Position numbers and translations under genes: made by a program
Notes under the pieces: model-generated
Told to the model about the DNA's origin: nothing
Databases searched by the model: none
What the model saw: the letters and a program-made list of their open reading frames with translations, nothing else
Part shown: one piece after another, positions 7,970-17,200 of the stretch
Position numbering within the stretch: the stretch's first letter is position 1
How the letters are laid out: each line of letters opens with the position of its first letter
Source: Flavobacterium sp. KJJ
GTDB lineage: Bacteria; Bacteroidota; Bacteroidia; Flavobacteriales; Flavobacteriaceae
DNA length: 64,000 nucleotides
Direction of reading: 5' to 3'
NCBI RefSeq assembly: GCF_000708595.2
Contig: NZ_JARP01000001.1
Location: 682,001-746,000, forward strand

Positions 7970-10420
7970 ATGTTTTTTGTCGAAGTTATTTTACCGCTTT
8001 CCTTAGCTAAAACCTTTACTTATCGTGTTTCTGAGGCTGAATTCCATTTTATTAAAAAAGGAATGCGGGTGTCGGTACCTTTTGGTAAAAGTAAAATTTA
8101 CACGGCATTGGTTATTGATATGCATCAAAATCAACCAAGTTTGTATGATGCAAAAGAAATTCATCAAATATTAGACGAGAAACCAATTGCAACCGAAACT
8201 CAAATTAAACATTGGCTTTGGGTAGCAAACTATTATATGTGTGGTATTGGAGATGTTTATAGAGGTGCTTTCCCGACCGGATTATTACTGGAAAGTGAAA
8301 CCATTATTTCGCGCAAGCCAGAAGTTGTTGTAAATGATTCTGAGCTTTCTGATGATGAATTCTTGATTTATGAAGCTTTGCATCATCAAAGTTCGCTTAA
8401 GGTTCAGGAGATTATTTCGATTTTAAACAAGAAAAATATCCTTCCTATTCTTCAAAAATTAATGGCAAAAGATATCATTGTTTTAGAAGAAGAAATAAAA
8501 GAAAGCTATAAACCAAGACTGATTCGCTATGTAAAATTACATTCAAAATACGAATCAGATCAAGGTTTAGGAGAATTGCTGGAAGTGCTTAAAAACGCTA
8601 ATAAACAAAAGGAAATTGTTATGGCTTATTTCCAAATAAGCGCTTCAGAAAAAAAGCCCATAACGGTTAAAAAATTGATTGAGGTTTCGAATTCTGCTTC
8701 TACAGTTGTGAAAGCTCTGATCGAAAAAGAAATTTTCGAAGAGTATTATTTACAGCATTATAGGGTTTCATTTAATGGAGAAAAATCAGAAAAAAAACTT
8801 ACGCTTAGTGAGGCTCAGCAAACAGCTTTTGATGAAATTAAAAAGAACTTATCAGAAAAAGAAGTTTGTCTGCTTCATGGTGTTACGTCTAGCGGTAAGA
8901 CTGAAATTTATATAAAGTTAATTGAAGAATATTTAGCAACAGGAAGACAGGTTTTGTATCTGTTGCCAGAAATCGCGCTTACAACACAATTGGTTTCAAG
9001 ATTACGACTTCATTTTGGAGATAAGGTTGCTGTTTTTCATTCTAAATACAGTAATAATGAAAGAGTAGAAGTGTGGAGACAAACACTTGAAAATTCAGAA
9101 AAAGCACAAATTGTAATAGGAGCAAGATCGGCTTTATTTTTGCCTTTTAAAGATTTAGGTTTACTTATTGTCGATGAAGAACACGAGCAGACTTTTAAGC
9201 AGACAGATCCGGCGCCAAGATATCACGCGCGAGATGCTGCAATTGTTTTGGCTAATTTTCATAATGCAAAAGTACTTTTAGGATCTGCGACTCCTAGTAT
9301 TGAAACCTACTTTAATACACAAACTGATAAATACGGTTTGGTAGCCGTTACCGAAAGATATAATAATGTTCGAATGCCTGAAGTTGTTTTAGTTGATTTA
9401 AAAGACAAACATTTCAGGAAAAGAATGACAGGTCATTTTAGTGATCTTTTAATTGAAGAAATTGCCGAAGCTTTGTCTTTGGGCGAACAGGTTATTTTGT
9501 TTCAAAACAGAAGAGGATATTCGCCTATAATAGAATGTTTAACCTGCGGACACGTTCCGCATTGTCAGCAGTGCGATGTGAGCCTGACTTTTCATAAACA
9601 TAAAAATCAGCTGCGTTGCCATTATTGCGGGTATTCTATTGCAAAACCAACACATTGCCATAGTTGTTCAAGTATAGATTTGACCACGAAAGGTTTTGGA
9701 ACTGAACAAATAGAACAAGAATTAAGCTCTCTTTTTCCAAAGGCTAAAACAGGAAGAATGGATCAGGATACCACACGTGGCAAATTTGGATTTGAGAAAA
9801 TTATAGATACGTTTAAAAATAGAGAAATTGATATTTTGGTTGGAACGCAAATGCTGGCCAAAGGTCTTGATTTTGATAATGTAAGTCTAGTTGGAATTAT
9901 GAATGCTGATAATATGCTGCATCATCCAGATTTTAGAGCATTTGAGCGCAGTTTTCAAATGATGACGCAAGTGGCGGGAAGAGCTGGGAGATCAGAAAAA
10001 CAAGGAAAAGTGGTGATTCAAACTTATAATCCAAATCATAATACCATTCAGCAAGTTACAACTCATAATTATATAGGTATGTATAAGGAGCAATTATACG
10101 ACCGACAAATCTATAAATATCCGCCTTACTTCAGAATTATAAAACTGACATTAAAGCATCGCGATTTTGATAAATTAAAAGAAGGTTCGATGTGGCTGTA
10201 TCAGGTACTGAACCAGAATTTGAATATGCCGGTTTTAGGACCGGAAGAACCTGCGATCAGCAGAATAAGAAATGAATATATAAGAACTATTTTGATTAAG
10301 ATTCCTCAAAATCTTCATTTAGGAAATACAAAAAAAACTATTCAGAAAATGTTGAATAGTTTTGAAGCTGTTGCTCAATATAGGGCTATAAAGGTAATTG
10401 CGAATGTCGATTTTTATTAA
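7970..10420 (+). CDS. priA: Primosomal protein N', replication restart helicase PriA
   Basis: An 816-residue protein of normal length. It has an N-terminal DNA-binding region (residues 1-110), a superfamily 2 helicase core with Walker A GVTSSGKTEIY (about 303-313), the Walker B box VDEEHEQTFKQTDPAPRYHARD around residue 402, and the zinc-binding insert with eight cysteines running CLTCGHVPHCQQC to THCHSC (about 523-570). The motif VAGRAGR lies near residue 670. It reloads DnaB at stalled forks. The start codon follows the beta-lactamase stop by 26 bases, so co-transcription is likely. It converges on a regulator gene with only 4 bases between stops. Confidence 0.97.
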   Translation: MFFVEVILPLSLAKTFTYRVSEAEFHFIKKGMRVSVPFGKSKIYTALVIDMHQNQPSLYDAKEIHQILDEKPIATETQIKHWLWVANYYMCGIGDVYRGAFPTGLLLESETIISRKPEVVVNDSELSDDEFLIYEALHHQSSLKVQEIISILNKKNILPILQKLMAKDIIVLEEEIKESYKPRLIRYVKLHSKYESDQGLGELLEVLKNANKQKEIVMAYFQISASEKKPITVKKLIEVSNSASTVVKALIEKEIFEEYYLQHYRVSFNGEKSEKKLTLSEAQQTAFDEIKKNLSEKEVCLLHGVTSSGKTEIYIKLIEEYLATGRQVLYLLPEIALTTQLVSRLRLHFGDKVAVFHSKYSNNERVEVWRQTLENSEKAQIVIGARSALFLPFKDLGLLIVDEEHEQTFKQTDPAPRYHARDAAIVLANFHNAKVLLGSATPSIETYFNTQTDKYGLVAVTERYNNVRMPEVVLVDLKDKHFRKRMTGHFSDLLIEEIAEALSLGEQVILFQNRRGYSPIIECLTCGHVPHCQQCDVSLTFHKHKNQLRCHYCGYSIAKPTHCHSCSSIDLTTKGFGTEQIEQELSSLFPKAKTGRMDQDTTRGKFGFEKIIDTFKNREIDILVGTQMLAKGLDFDNVSLVGIMNADNMLHHPDFRAFERSFQMMTQVAGRAGRSEKQGKVVIQTYNPNHNTIQQVTTHNYIGMYKEQLYDRQIYKYPPYFRIIKLTLKHRDFDKLKEGSMWLYQVLNQNLNMPVLGPEEPAISRIRNEYIRTILIKIPQNLHLGNTKKTIQKMLNSFEAVAQYRAIKVIANVDFY

Positions 10421-10424
10421 TAAT

Positions 10425-11123
10425 TTAAGATGAAGTAGACAAAGCTTTTACTAAATCTTCTTTTTTGTTGCGGCTAAGGGGAATTTTAGTGATTCCGATT
10501 TCAGCAAATTTACTGTTAAAGCGTTCAACTTTGTCTATGTTAATAATATAGGACTTGTGTACGCGAATAAATTTTTCTTTTGATAAATCATTTTCAAAAG
10601 ATTTCATAGTCGAAAGGACCAAATTACTGTCATCTTCTGTTACTACTCTTACATAATCTCCAAAAGCTTCAATCCATTTGATTTTAGCTGTAAAAATTTT
10701 AAGTTTTTTAAGATTGCTTTTAATGAAGATATGTTCACCTTCTTCTTCTTTTACTTCTTTTTTAAGCAAATGCATATCAATAGCTCTCTTAACAGAAGCG
10801 TTAAAACGATCTACAGCAATTGGTTTTTGCAGGTAATCTGTAGCATCATAGTCAAATGCTTTTAAAGCGTATTCAGCTTTAGAAGTAATAAATATAATCT
10901 GCGGTTTAGATTTTAGTCCGTCAAGGAAGTCGAAACCGTTAATAACAGGCATTTCAATATCTAAAAATATTAAATCAATATTATTTAAAGATATACAGCT
11001 TTTTGCTTCTATTGCATTAGAAAAGTCCCCGATTAAGTGCAAACCTGGGTGATTATTAACTAATTTTGCAATAATTGTCCTTTGTATCGAACTATCATCT
11101 ACAACAACACAGTTTAGTTTCAT
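10425..11123 (-). CDS. LytTR-type response regulator
   Basis: A 232-residue protein. The N-terminal receiver has VVDDSSIQR (acidic pocket), the phospho-acceptor Asp in LIFLDIEMPVINGFDF (about residue 56), the switch Thr/Ser in FITSKAEYALKAF and the Lys in YLQKPI. The C-terminal LytTR DNA-binding domain (about 130-230) contains IKWIEAFGDYVRVVTEDD, TMKSFENDL and FIRVHKSYIIN. No histidine kinase lies beside it, so its partner (normally a LytS/YehU-like sensor) is elsewhere. It is transcribed divergently from the rpsF operon. Confidence 0.94.
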   Translation of the reverse strand: MKLNCVVVDDSSIQRTIIAKLVNNHPGLHLIGDFSNAIEAKSCISLNNIDLIFLDIEMPVINGFDFLDGLKSKPQIIFITSKAEYALKAFDYDATDYLQKPIAVDRFNASVKRAIDMHLLKKEVKEEEGEHIFIKSNLKKLKIFTAKIKWIEAFGDYVRVVTEDDSNLVLSTMKSFENDLSKEKFIRVHKSYIINIDKVERFNSKFAEIGITKIPLSRNKKEDLVKALSTSS

Positions 11124-11238
11124 AACATTTAATTTAAAATAAATTCAGGATAGCAGTAGTAAATGTATTATTTTTTTGCAAAAAAAACTAAAGTCAGCGT
11201 GTATTTTTTACTTTACAACGAATAAAAGCAGAATTATG

Positions 11239-11268
11239 TTGTATATATAAAATTATTCACTACTTTTG
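11239..11268 (+). promoter_or_regulatory. Promoter of the rpsF-rpsR-rplI operon
   Basis: TTG at 11239-11241, a 19-base spacer, and TACTTTTG at 11261-11268. This is a full match to the Bacteroidota sigma-ABfr consensus TTG-N17-23-TAnnTTTG. The expected transcript start is near 11273, giving a leader of about 25 bases before rpsF. Confidence 0.8.
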
Positions 11269-11299
11269 CACCCAATTTTAACAAATAAATATTGTATTT

Positions 11300-11641
11300 A
11301 TGAATCATTATGAAACTGTTTTCATTTTAAATCCCGTTTTATCTGAGGTTCAGGTGAAGGAAACAGTAACGAAATTTGAAGAATTTCTTACTAGCAGAGG
11401 AGCTGAAATGGTATCGAAAGAGGATTGGGGTCTGAAAAAAATGGCTTACGAAATCCAAAACAAAAAAAGTGGTTTTTATCACTTGTTTGAGTACAAAGTG
11501 GCAGGAGAAGTCCTAATCGCTTTTGAAACTGAATTTAGACGTGATGAGAGAATTATGCGTTTCTTAACTGTAAGTTTAGACAAACACGCTATCTCTTGGG
11601 CTGAAAGAAGAAGAGCAAAATTAAAATCTACTAAAGCTTAA
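11300..11641 (+). CDS. rpsF: Small ribosomal subunit protein bS6
   Basis: A 113-residue protein with the S6 fold, starting [16 protein letters not shown], with [25 protein letters not shown] in the middle and [13 protein letters not shown] near the end, all family hallmarks. It binds 16S rRNA together with bS18 in the platform of the 30S subunit. It is the first gene of rpsF-rpsR-rplI, with 5 bases before rpsR. Confidence 0.98.
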   Translation: MNHYETVFILNPVLSEVQVKETVTKFEEFLTSRGAEMVSKEDWGLKKMAYEIQNKKSGFYHLFEYKVAGEVLIAFETEFRRDERIMRFLTVSLDKHAISWAERRRAKLKSTKA

Positions 11642-11646
11642 TTATT

Positions 11647-11943
11647 ATGTCTACAATAGAGCAATCTGCAAAAGGAAAAAAAGACGGAGATATCAGATAT
11701 TTAACGCCTTTAAACATTGAAACTAACAAAACTAAAAAGTATTGTCGTTTCAAAAAATCAGGAATCAAATACATCGATTATAAAGATGCTGATTTCTTAT
11801 TGAAATTTGTTAACGAGCAAGGAAAAATTCTTCCTCGTCGTTTAACTGGAACTTCATTGAAATACCAAAGAAAAGTTTCTGTAGCTGTAAAAAGAGCTCG
11901 TCACTTAGCTTTAATGCCATACGTGGCCGATTTATTAAAATAA
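11647..11943 (+). CDS. rpsR: Small ribosomal subunit protein bS18
   Basis: A 98-residue protein. The conserved S18 core is [38 protein letters not shown] and [20 protein letters not shown]. The N-terminal extension (about 30 residues) is longer than in E. coli, as is usual in Bacteroidota. The single cysteine of CRFKK, rather than a zinc-binding set, indicates the zinc-free form. It pairs with bS6 in the 30S platform. Confidence 0.98.
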
Positions 11944-12009
11944 TTAAAAACTCTAGTCGCTGGTTTCTGTTAGAGCAGAACCTAACTTCTAAAATATAAG
12001 GACAACAAC

Positions 12010-12450
12010 ATGGAACTTATTTTAAAACAAGACGTACAAAACTTAGGATTTAAAGATGATGTAGTATCTGTAAAACCTGGTTACGGTCGTAACTTTTTAA
12101 TTCCTAAAGGTTTTGCTGCATTAGCAACTCCTTCTGCTAAAAAAGTTTTAGCTGAAAACCTAAAACAAAGAGCACATAAAGAAGCTAAAGTTGTTGCTGA
12201 TGCTAAAGCATTAGCTGAAACTTTAAAAGCTCTTGAAATTAAACTTACTGCAAAAGCTGGTGGAGAGAAACTTTTTGGTTCTATCACAAACATCGACATT
12301 GCTGAAGCTTTAGAAAAATCAGGTAACGCTATTGATAGAAAATTCATCACTAGTGGTATCGTAAAACGTACTGGAAAATATACTGCTAGCATCCGTTTAC
12401 ACAGAGATGTTATTGTTGATTTACCATACGAAATTATCGCTGAAAAGTAA
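12010..12450 (+). CDS. rplI: Large ribosomal subunit protein bL9
   Basis: A 146-residue protein. The N-terminal domain reads ELILKQDVQNLGFKDDVVSVKPGYGRNFLIPKGFA, the rRNA-binding signature. A long connecting helix rich in Ala/Lys follows (residues 45-75), then the C-terminal domain with GEKLFGSITNIDIAEAL. It binds domain V of 23S rRNA and affects reading-frame maintenance. Last gene of the operon, followed by a strong terminator. Confidence 0.98.
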   Translation: MELILKQDVQNLGFKDDVVSVKPGYGRNFLIPKGFAALATPSAKKVLAENLKQRAHKEAKVVADAKALAETLKALEIKLTAKAGGEKLFGSITNIDIAEALEKSGNAIDRKFITSGIVKRTGKYTASIRLHRDVIVDLPYEIIAEK

Positions 12451-12470
12451 TAGTTTGAAATACTATATAA

Positions 12471-12498
12471 AAATCCCGATGCGAATCGGGATTTTTTT
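12471..12498 (+). terminator. Intrinsic terminator after rplI
   Basis: AAAAATCCCGAT, loop GCGA, then ATCGGGATTTTTTT: a perfect stem followed by a T-run, 20 bases after the rplI stop. Confidence 0.92.
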
Positions 12499-12572
12499 GT
12501 TTAAAGTAAATATTAAATAAAATTAAAGTTATTTGCCTATAGCTTATAGCGTAAGGCATAAAGCCAATAAAA

Positions 12573-13046
12573 ATGAAATACGCAAGATTAACAAAAGAGC
12601 AATTTGATGAATTGCATGCAGAATTTGCAAGCTTTTTAGCTACTCAAGCCATTGATAAAGCAGAATGGGATTCCCTTAAAATAAACAAACCAGAAGTTGC
12701 TGAGCAGGAACTTGATGTTTTTTCTGATTTGATATGGGAAGGAGTTTTATCTAGAGCAGAATTCTTAGAACATTTCTCTAAGAATCATATTTTCTTATTT
12801 CAATGTTTTGAAAGTCATGTACAATCTATAGTGTTAAAATCGTTGGTTCCAGAAACAGACTTTTTGACAAAAGAAGGTTTGCAGTGGCTAAGTGATAATA
12901 TGTTTACTGAAACGATAGAGATGAAAGTAGGAAAGAAAGTGTTTACTGAAGACAGAAGTACTTCTATTTTTGAATTGATTCAGCAGGGCGCTTTTTTAAG
13001 TGACGGACAATTATTCAAACAAATTAATACAATTATCGAGTCATAA
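12573..13046 (+). CDS. Conserved Bacteroidota protein of unknown function (DUF6495-like)
   Basis: A 157-residue acidic, mostly helical cytoplasmic protein without signal peptide or membrane segment. It starts MKYARLTKEQFDELHAEFA and contains QELDVFSDLIWEGVLSRAEFLEHFS. I recognise it as a small protein commonly found next to rplI in flavobacteria, probably the family named DUF6495; the family number is from memory and not certain. It lies after the rplI terminator, so it has its own promoter, and is followed by its own terminator. No function can be stated. Confidence 0.8.
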   Translation: MKYARLTKEQFDELHAEFASFLATQAIDKAEWDSLKINKPEVAEQELDVFSDLIWEGVLSRAEFLEHFSKNHIFLFQCFESHVQSIVLKSLVPETDFLTKEGLQWLSDNMFTETIEMKVGKKVFTEDRSTSIFELIQQGAFLSDGQLFKQINTIIES

Positions 13047-13060
13047 TTAGAAAAACTGAA

Positions 13061-13114
13061 CCTAAAAAAAGATAAGTCCTTGATGTTAAAATGTTTATCT
13101 TTTTTTAGGTTTTT
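13061..13114 (+). terminator. Intrinsic terminator
   Basis: A perfect 15-base stem CCTAAAAAAAGATAA (13061-13075) with TTATCTTTTTTTAGG (13095-13109) followed by T-rich sequence, 15 bases after the preceding stop codon. Confidence 0.8.
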
Positions 13115-13117
13115 AAC

Positions 13118-14295
13118 TTTTGTTTAAACTTTTTAATTTTTTTTGCCCCGTATTTCTACGTATTTATTTCGAATACGTAAATAATTAGCACTATTGTCTT
13201 ATTATTAGCATTTTACCTTGCTTTTTTTCTCTGTTTAACTTTTTTTAAGTCAATTATTAACTATATTTGTAGGTTAATGACTACATTATTAAATTTTACT
13301 AAAATTTTATTAATTTTTTTTGTGATACTCTAACAGTCGTTTTAAGGCTAAAATTCTAGCATTTACTAATGTTAACGAATTATTTTTTAACATTTCAATT
13401 TTTTGAGAATTGAAAAAATAAGAATTTTATGCTTGTTTTATAATTTCATTTTAATTAATTTTAGAATAAGAAAGGTTAAACAAAATGTTTGATGATTTTT
13501 CTAAAAATAAACAATTTCAGAGTTGTATTTCTTCTTTAAATATTTAATAAGATAATTGAATAATGTAAGATGTTTTTTTCAACATTGAAGTTTAATATTT
13601 TTTTAAATAACTTAATTAGTTTGCTTATGGAATTGACAATTACTCTCGTTATCAAGTTTGCATTAGGTGTTAAAAATATTTTAGCTTTATTATTTATATT
13701 ATTAGATAAAATTAGATTGGTTCTTGAATCTAATTTGCATTCAGCTTTTAACGTATTCCAAAAAAAGCAATATTACGTCAGCTTTTCATTTTCAGACCCC
13801 GATTGGTGGTTGGTTGATGAAACGTATTGTTGTGTTTAATTTTTCTTGTATTAAATAATATCTTTTAAAATTCATGTTCCAATTTTTAGAATTACTTTCT
13901 AAAACGATAAAATCATAGATTGCCTAATCAACTTTCTATAGATATTGAAACATACTCTATATTTTAGAATTCCCCATTTCTAGCTAACTTAAATTTTCTT
14001 TTATGAAAATTAGGCCTCTAACAAATCACTCCACTCGGAATGTTGATTCAGATCACTATTCCCTAAAAGTTTTGAGACATTTTTTATTCAAGAAGAATAA
14101 ATGGTGCTCTTTAGTATACTTCGGTGTACACAATACAACATGATTTTTTTTAATGAAATGTAGTTTAAAGTCTTAGGTTACTACTATTTTAAATTTCATT
14201 TTAAGTAGCTGATTATTAACGTTTTTTAAAATTGCCTAAGCATACGTGCTTATCGCAACAGGTATTTTATTGTCCATTTTCTAATCTTCCAAATT
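13118..14295 (+). promoter_or_regulatory. Long A+T-rich, hairpin-containing region before the giant adhesin gene
   Basis: About 1.2 kb without a convincing gene. Visible elements: an 8-base perfect inverted repeat TACGTATT/AATACGTA (13157-13179); a -7 box match TATATTTG at 13262-13269 without a clear TTG partner; perfect stems TTTCAATT/AATTGAAA (13393-13415), AAATTAGATT/AATCTAATTT (13709-13736) and TAAGCA/TGCTTA (14237-14252). If the 13262 box is the start signal, the adhesin mRNA has a leader of about 1 kb. An open frame at 13570-13839 has low-complexity content and the 13709 hairpin runs through it, so I do not call it a gene. Confidence 0.5.
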
Positions 14296-17200
14296 ATGAA
14301 AAAAACTTTTACTTTTTGTGATCTCATCTATCAGAAGAGATTATTGGGATTATTACTTTTATTGCTATTTTGCAATAATTCATTTGCACAAACTTTTTGT
14401 AGACCAGTATCAAATACAAATAGTATTTCTGGTATATGCATTGGTTCAAGTGTAACGAATCCTACAGCAGCCTACGACAACGATCCGGGCTTTACAACTT
14501 TTGCAACTCTGAGTACAGTCGTCGGGGCTTTTTGTTCTGCTCAAGAAACTTTGGTTTTAAACCAAACGGCAAAAGCAGGTGATCAAATTGCTTTGTATAT
14601 AGGCAATGGAAGTGGTTTGCTTAATTTATCACTGTTGTCAACCGGTACAATTCAAGCAAAACTTAATGGTACTAACGTGGGATCGAGTGTAGCGATAAAT
14701 AATCCGCTGCTAAATCTAACAATCCTGCCTGGAAACACAATTGGAGTATTGAAATATACTTTGACTGGCGATGCAAATCAAGTACAAATTCAGTTAGGTG
14801 GTGTAGTAAGCGTCTTAACTGATTTAAGAATTTATGATGTACGATTAGATTTTGCAGCACCAACGGTAACTGGAGAATTGAATCAAACGATCTGTTCAGG
14901 AAATTCTGCAACATTAACAGCTACTCCAGCTTCTGGAACTACAGTAGCTTGGTACAGCTCTGCTACTTCAACAACGGCTTTAGCTACTACAAATTCTTAT
15001 ACAACTCCTTCTTTAACCGCTAATACTACTTATTATATTGGGGTTACAAGAGCAGCTGGTTGTGAAGGTAACGAACGTATTCCAGTTGTTGTAAATGTTT
15101 CGAATCCGATAGCGCCTGTTGTAAGTTCTTCTGGAACTGCAATTTGTTCAACAGGAGCTACACAGCAAACTACTTTATCTGTAATTAATCCAATTCCGGG
15201 AACTACTTATAATTGGTATTCTGTTATAAGTGGTGGTCCTGTATTAGCATCTGGAAATTTTTATTCTCCAACAGTTCCTGTGGGGACTACAAGTTTTTAT
15301 GTAGAAGCTGCAATAGGAGGCTGTGTGAGTCCAACAAGAACTCAGGTTGATGTAATTTCAACTGCAGTCCCAAGCCCGGCCACGGCATTGACTCAAAGTG
15401 TAACAATACAGTCTGGGCAAAATGCAACATTGAATGCGACAACCGCGCAAGCTGGAGTTACTATAAATTGGTACGATGTTGCAACTGGCGGGACAGCGCT
15501 TGCAACAAATACTTCGACTTACACCACACCAATTTTAACTGCCTCTAAAACTTATTATGCAGAAACTCAAAGTGCAACAGGGGGTTGCGTAAGTGCAACA
15601 AGAGTTCCTATAACTGTAACAGTTATAACTACTCCTCCAGGTGGATGTTTAGAAGCTAATAGTCAACAGACAACCTTAAATGGTCTTTGCTTATTATGCG
15701 GCAGTACAAATCCAAACAATTCGGTTGACGGTAATATTGCTACAGCGGCAAGATTGACAGTTCCTGTTGGTTTAATAAATGGCTGGATTCAGCAAACATT
15801 ACAATTTAACAATCCAGGAAAAGCGGGAGATATTGTTGATGTTGAATTAGAGCTTCCAGGTGGACTTGCTGATGTGGCATTGTTAGGTGCTGTAAGTCTA
15901 GCAACCTATAATGGAGCAACCTATAATAGTGATAGAGTTTTAATTAATAATCCTCTAATTACTTTACAATTGTTATCGGGGAATCGTTTTAAAGCAAGTG
16001 TAACTGCTGGAGCTAATTTCGACCGTGTTGAAGTTCGATTAGGCGGATTAGCCACTGTTTTGACTAGCTTAGATATTTATCAGGCAAGTTACAGATATAA
16101 AGTTCCAACGATTTCAGGTAATACAACTGTCTGCAGCGGACAAAGTACAACATTAACTGCCAGCCTAGGAGTTGGAGAAACGGCTAATTGGTACAGTACT
16201 GCAACAGGAGGCACTTCTTTAGTAAGTACCGCTGCTTTTACAACGCCAAATTTGACAACTGCTACAACTTATTATGTAGAGATAACAAGAAATGGATGCG
16301 TAAATAGTGAGCGTTCTCCAATACAGGTTTTAGTTAATAATCCTATTGCACCAACTGTCTCTGCAAGTCCTTCAAGCGTTTGTGCTGGACAATCAACAAC
16401 TATAACTGTTCAAGCACCAGTCGCTGGAACAACTTATAATTGGTATGATGCAGCTGCAGCTGGAAATTTAGTATTTACAGGAACTTCTTTTGCAACACCA
16501 GCTTTAACAGCATCTACAAGTTATTACGTAGAAGCAGTGATTGGAAGCTGTTCTAGTCCAGCACCGCGTTCACAAGTTACAATTACTGTTAATCCATTAC
16601 CAGCAGTTCCGACTGTTGCGTCAACAACAGTAATTATTCCTTCAGGACAAGTCGTTACTTTACAGGTTTCAAATCCTGTAACTGGTATAGCTTATGATTG
16701 GTACACTGTTCCAACAGGAGGAACTGCTGTAGCAACCAATGCAACAAGTTATACTCCATCACCAGCTTTAACAGCAAATACATCGTATTATATTTCTGCT
16801 CGAGATGCAGCAACGGGCTGTACCAGCTTGACAAGAACTGTAATCAATGTTATGGTAACACCGCCTGCACCAATTACTTCATGTTTGCAGGCAAATAATC
16901 AAACTACATCAAATGATGGTATTATTTGTATTGGATGTGGCGCTGTAGGAGGTACTGCAGGATTATCTGTAGATGGTAATAACAATACTGCGGCAACGCT
17001 TCAAACACCGATTACTTTAGGAGGATATGTACAACAAAAACTTGATTTTGCAACTTCTGGAGTAGCTGGAGATATAATCGAAGTTGAATTAGGATTACCA
17101 ACGGGAATATTAGACATCAGTGCACTTTCTTATATAACTTTGCAAAGTTATAACGGAGGAGCTGATAATGCTGATGGAGTATCAATAAGTTCACTTGGAA

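Noticed and set aside
13570..13839. 89-codon open frame in the adhesin leader
   Set aside because: Very hydrophobic low-complexity translation, no ribosome-binding or family signal, and a perfect hairpin runs through it; chance frame in A+T-rich DNA.
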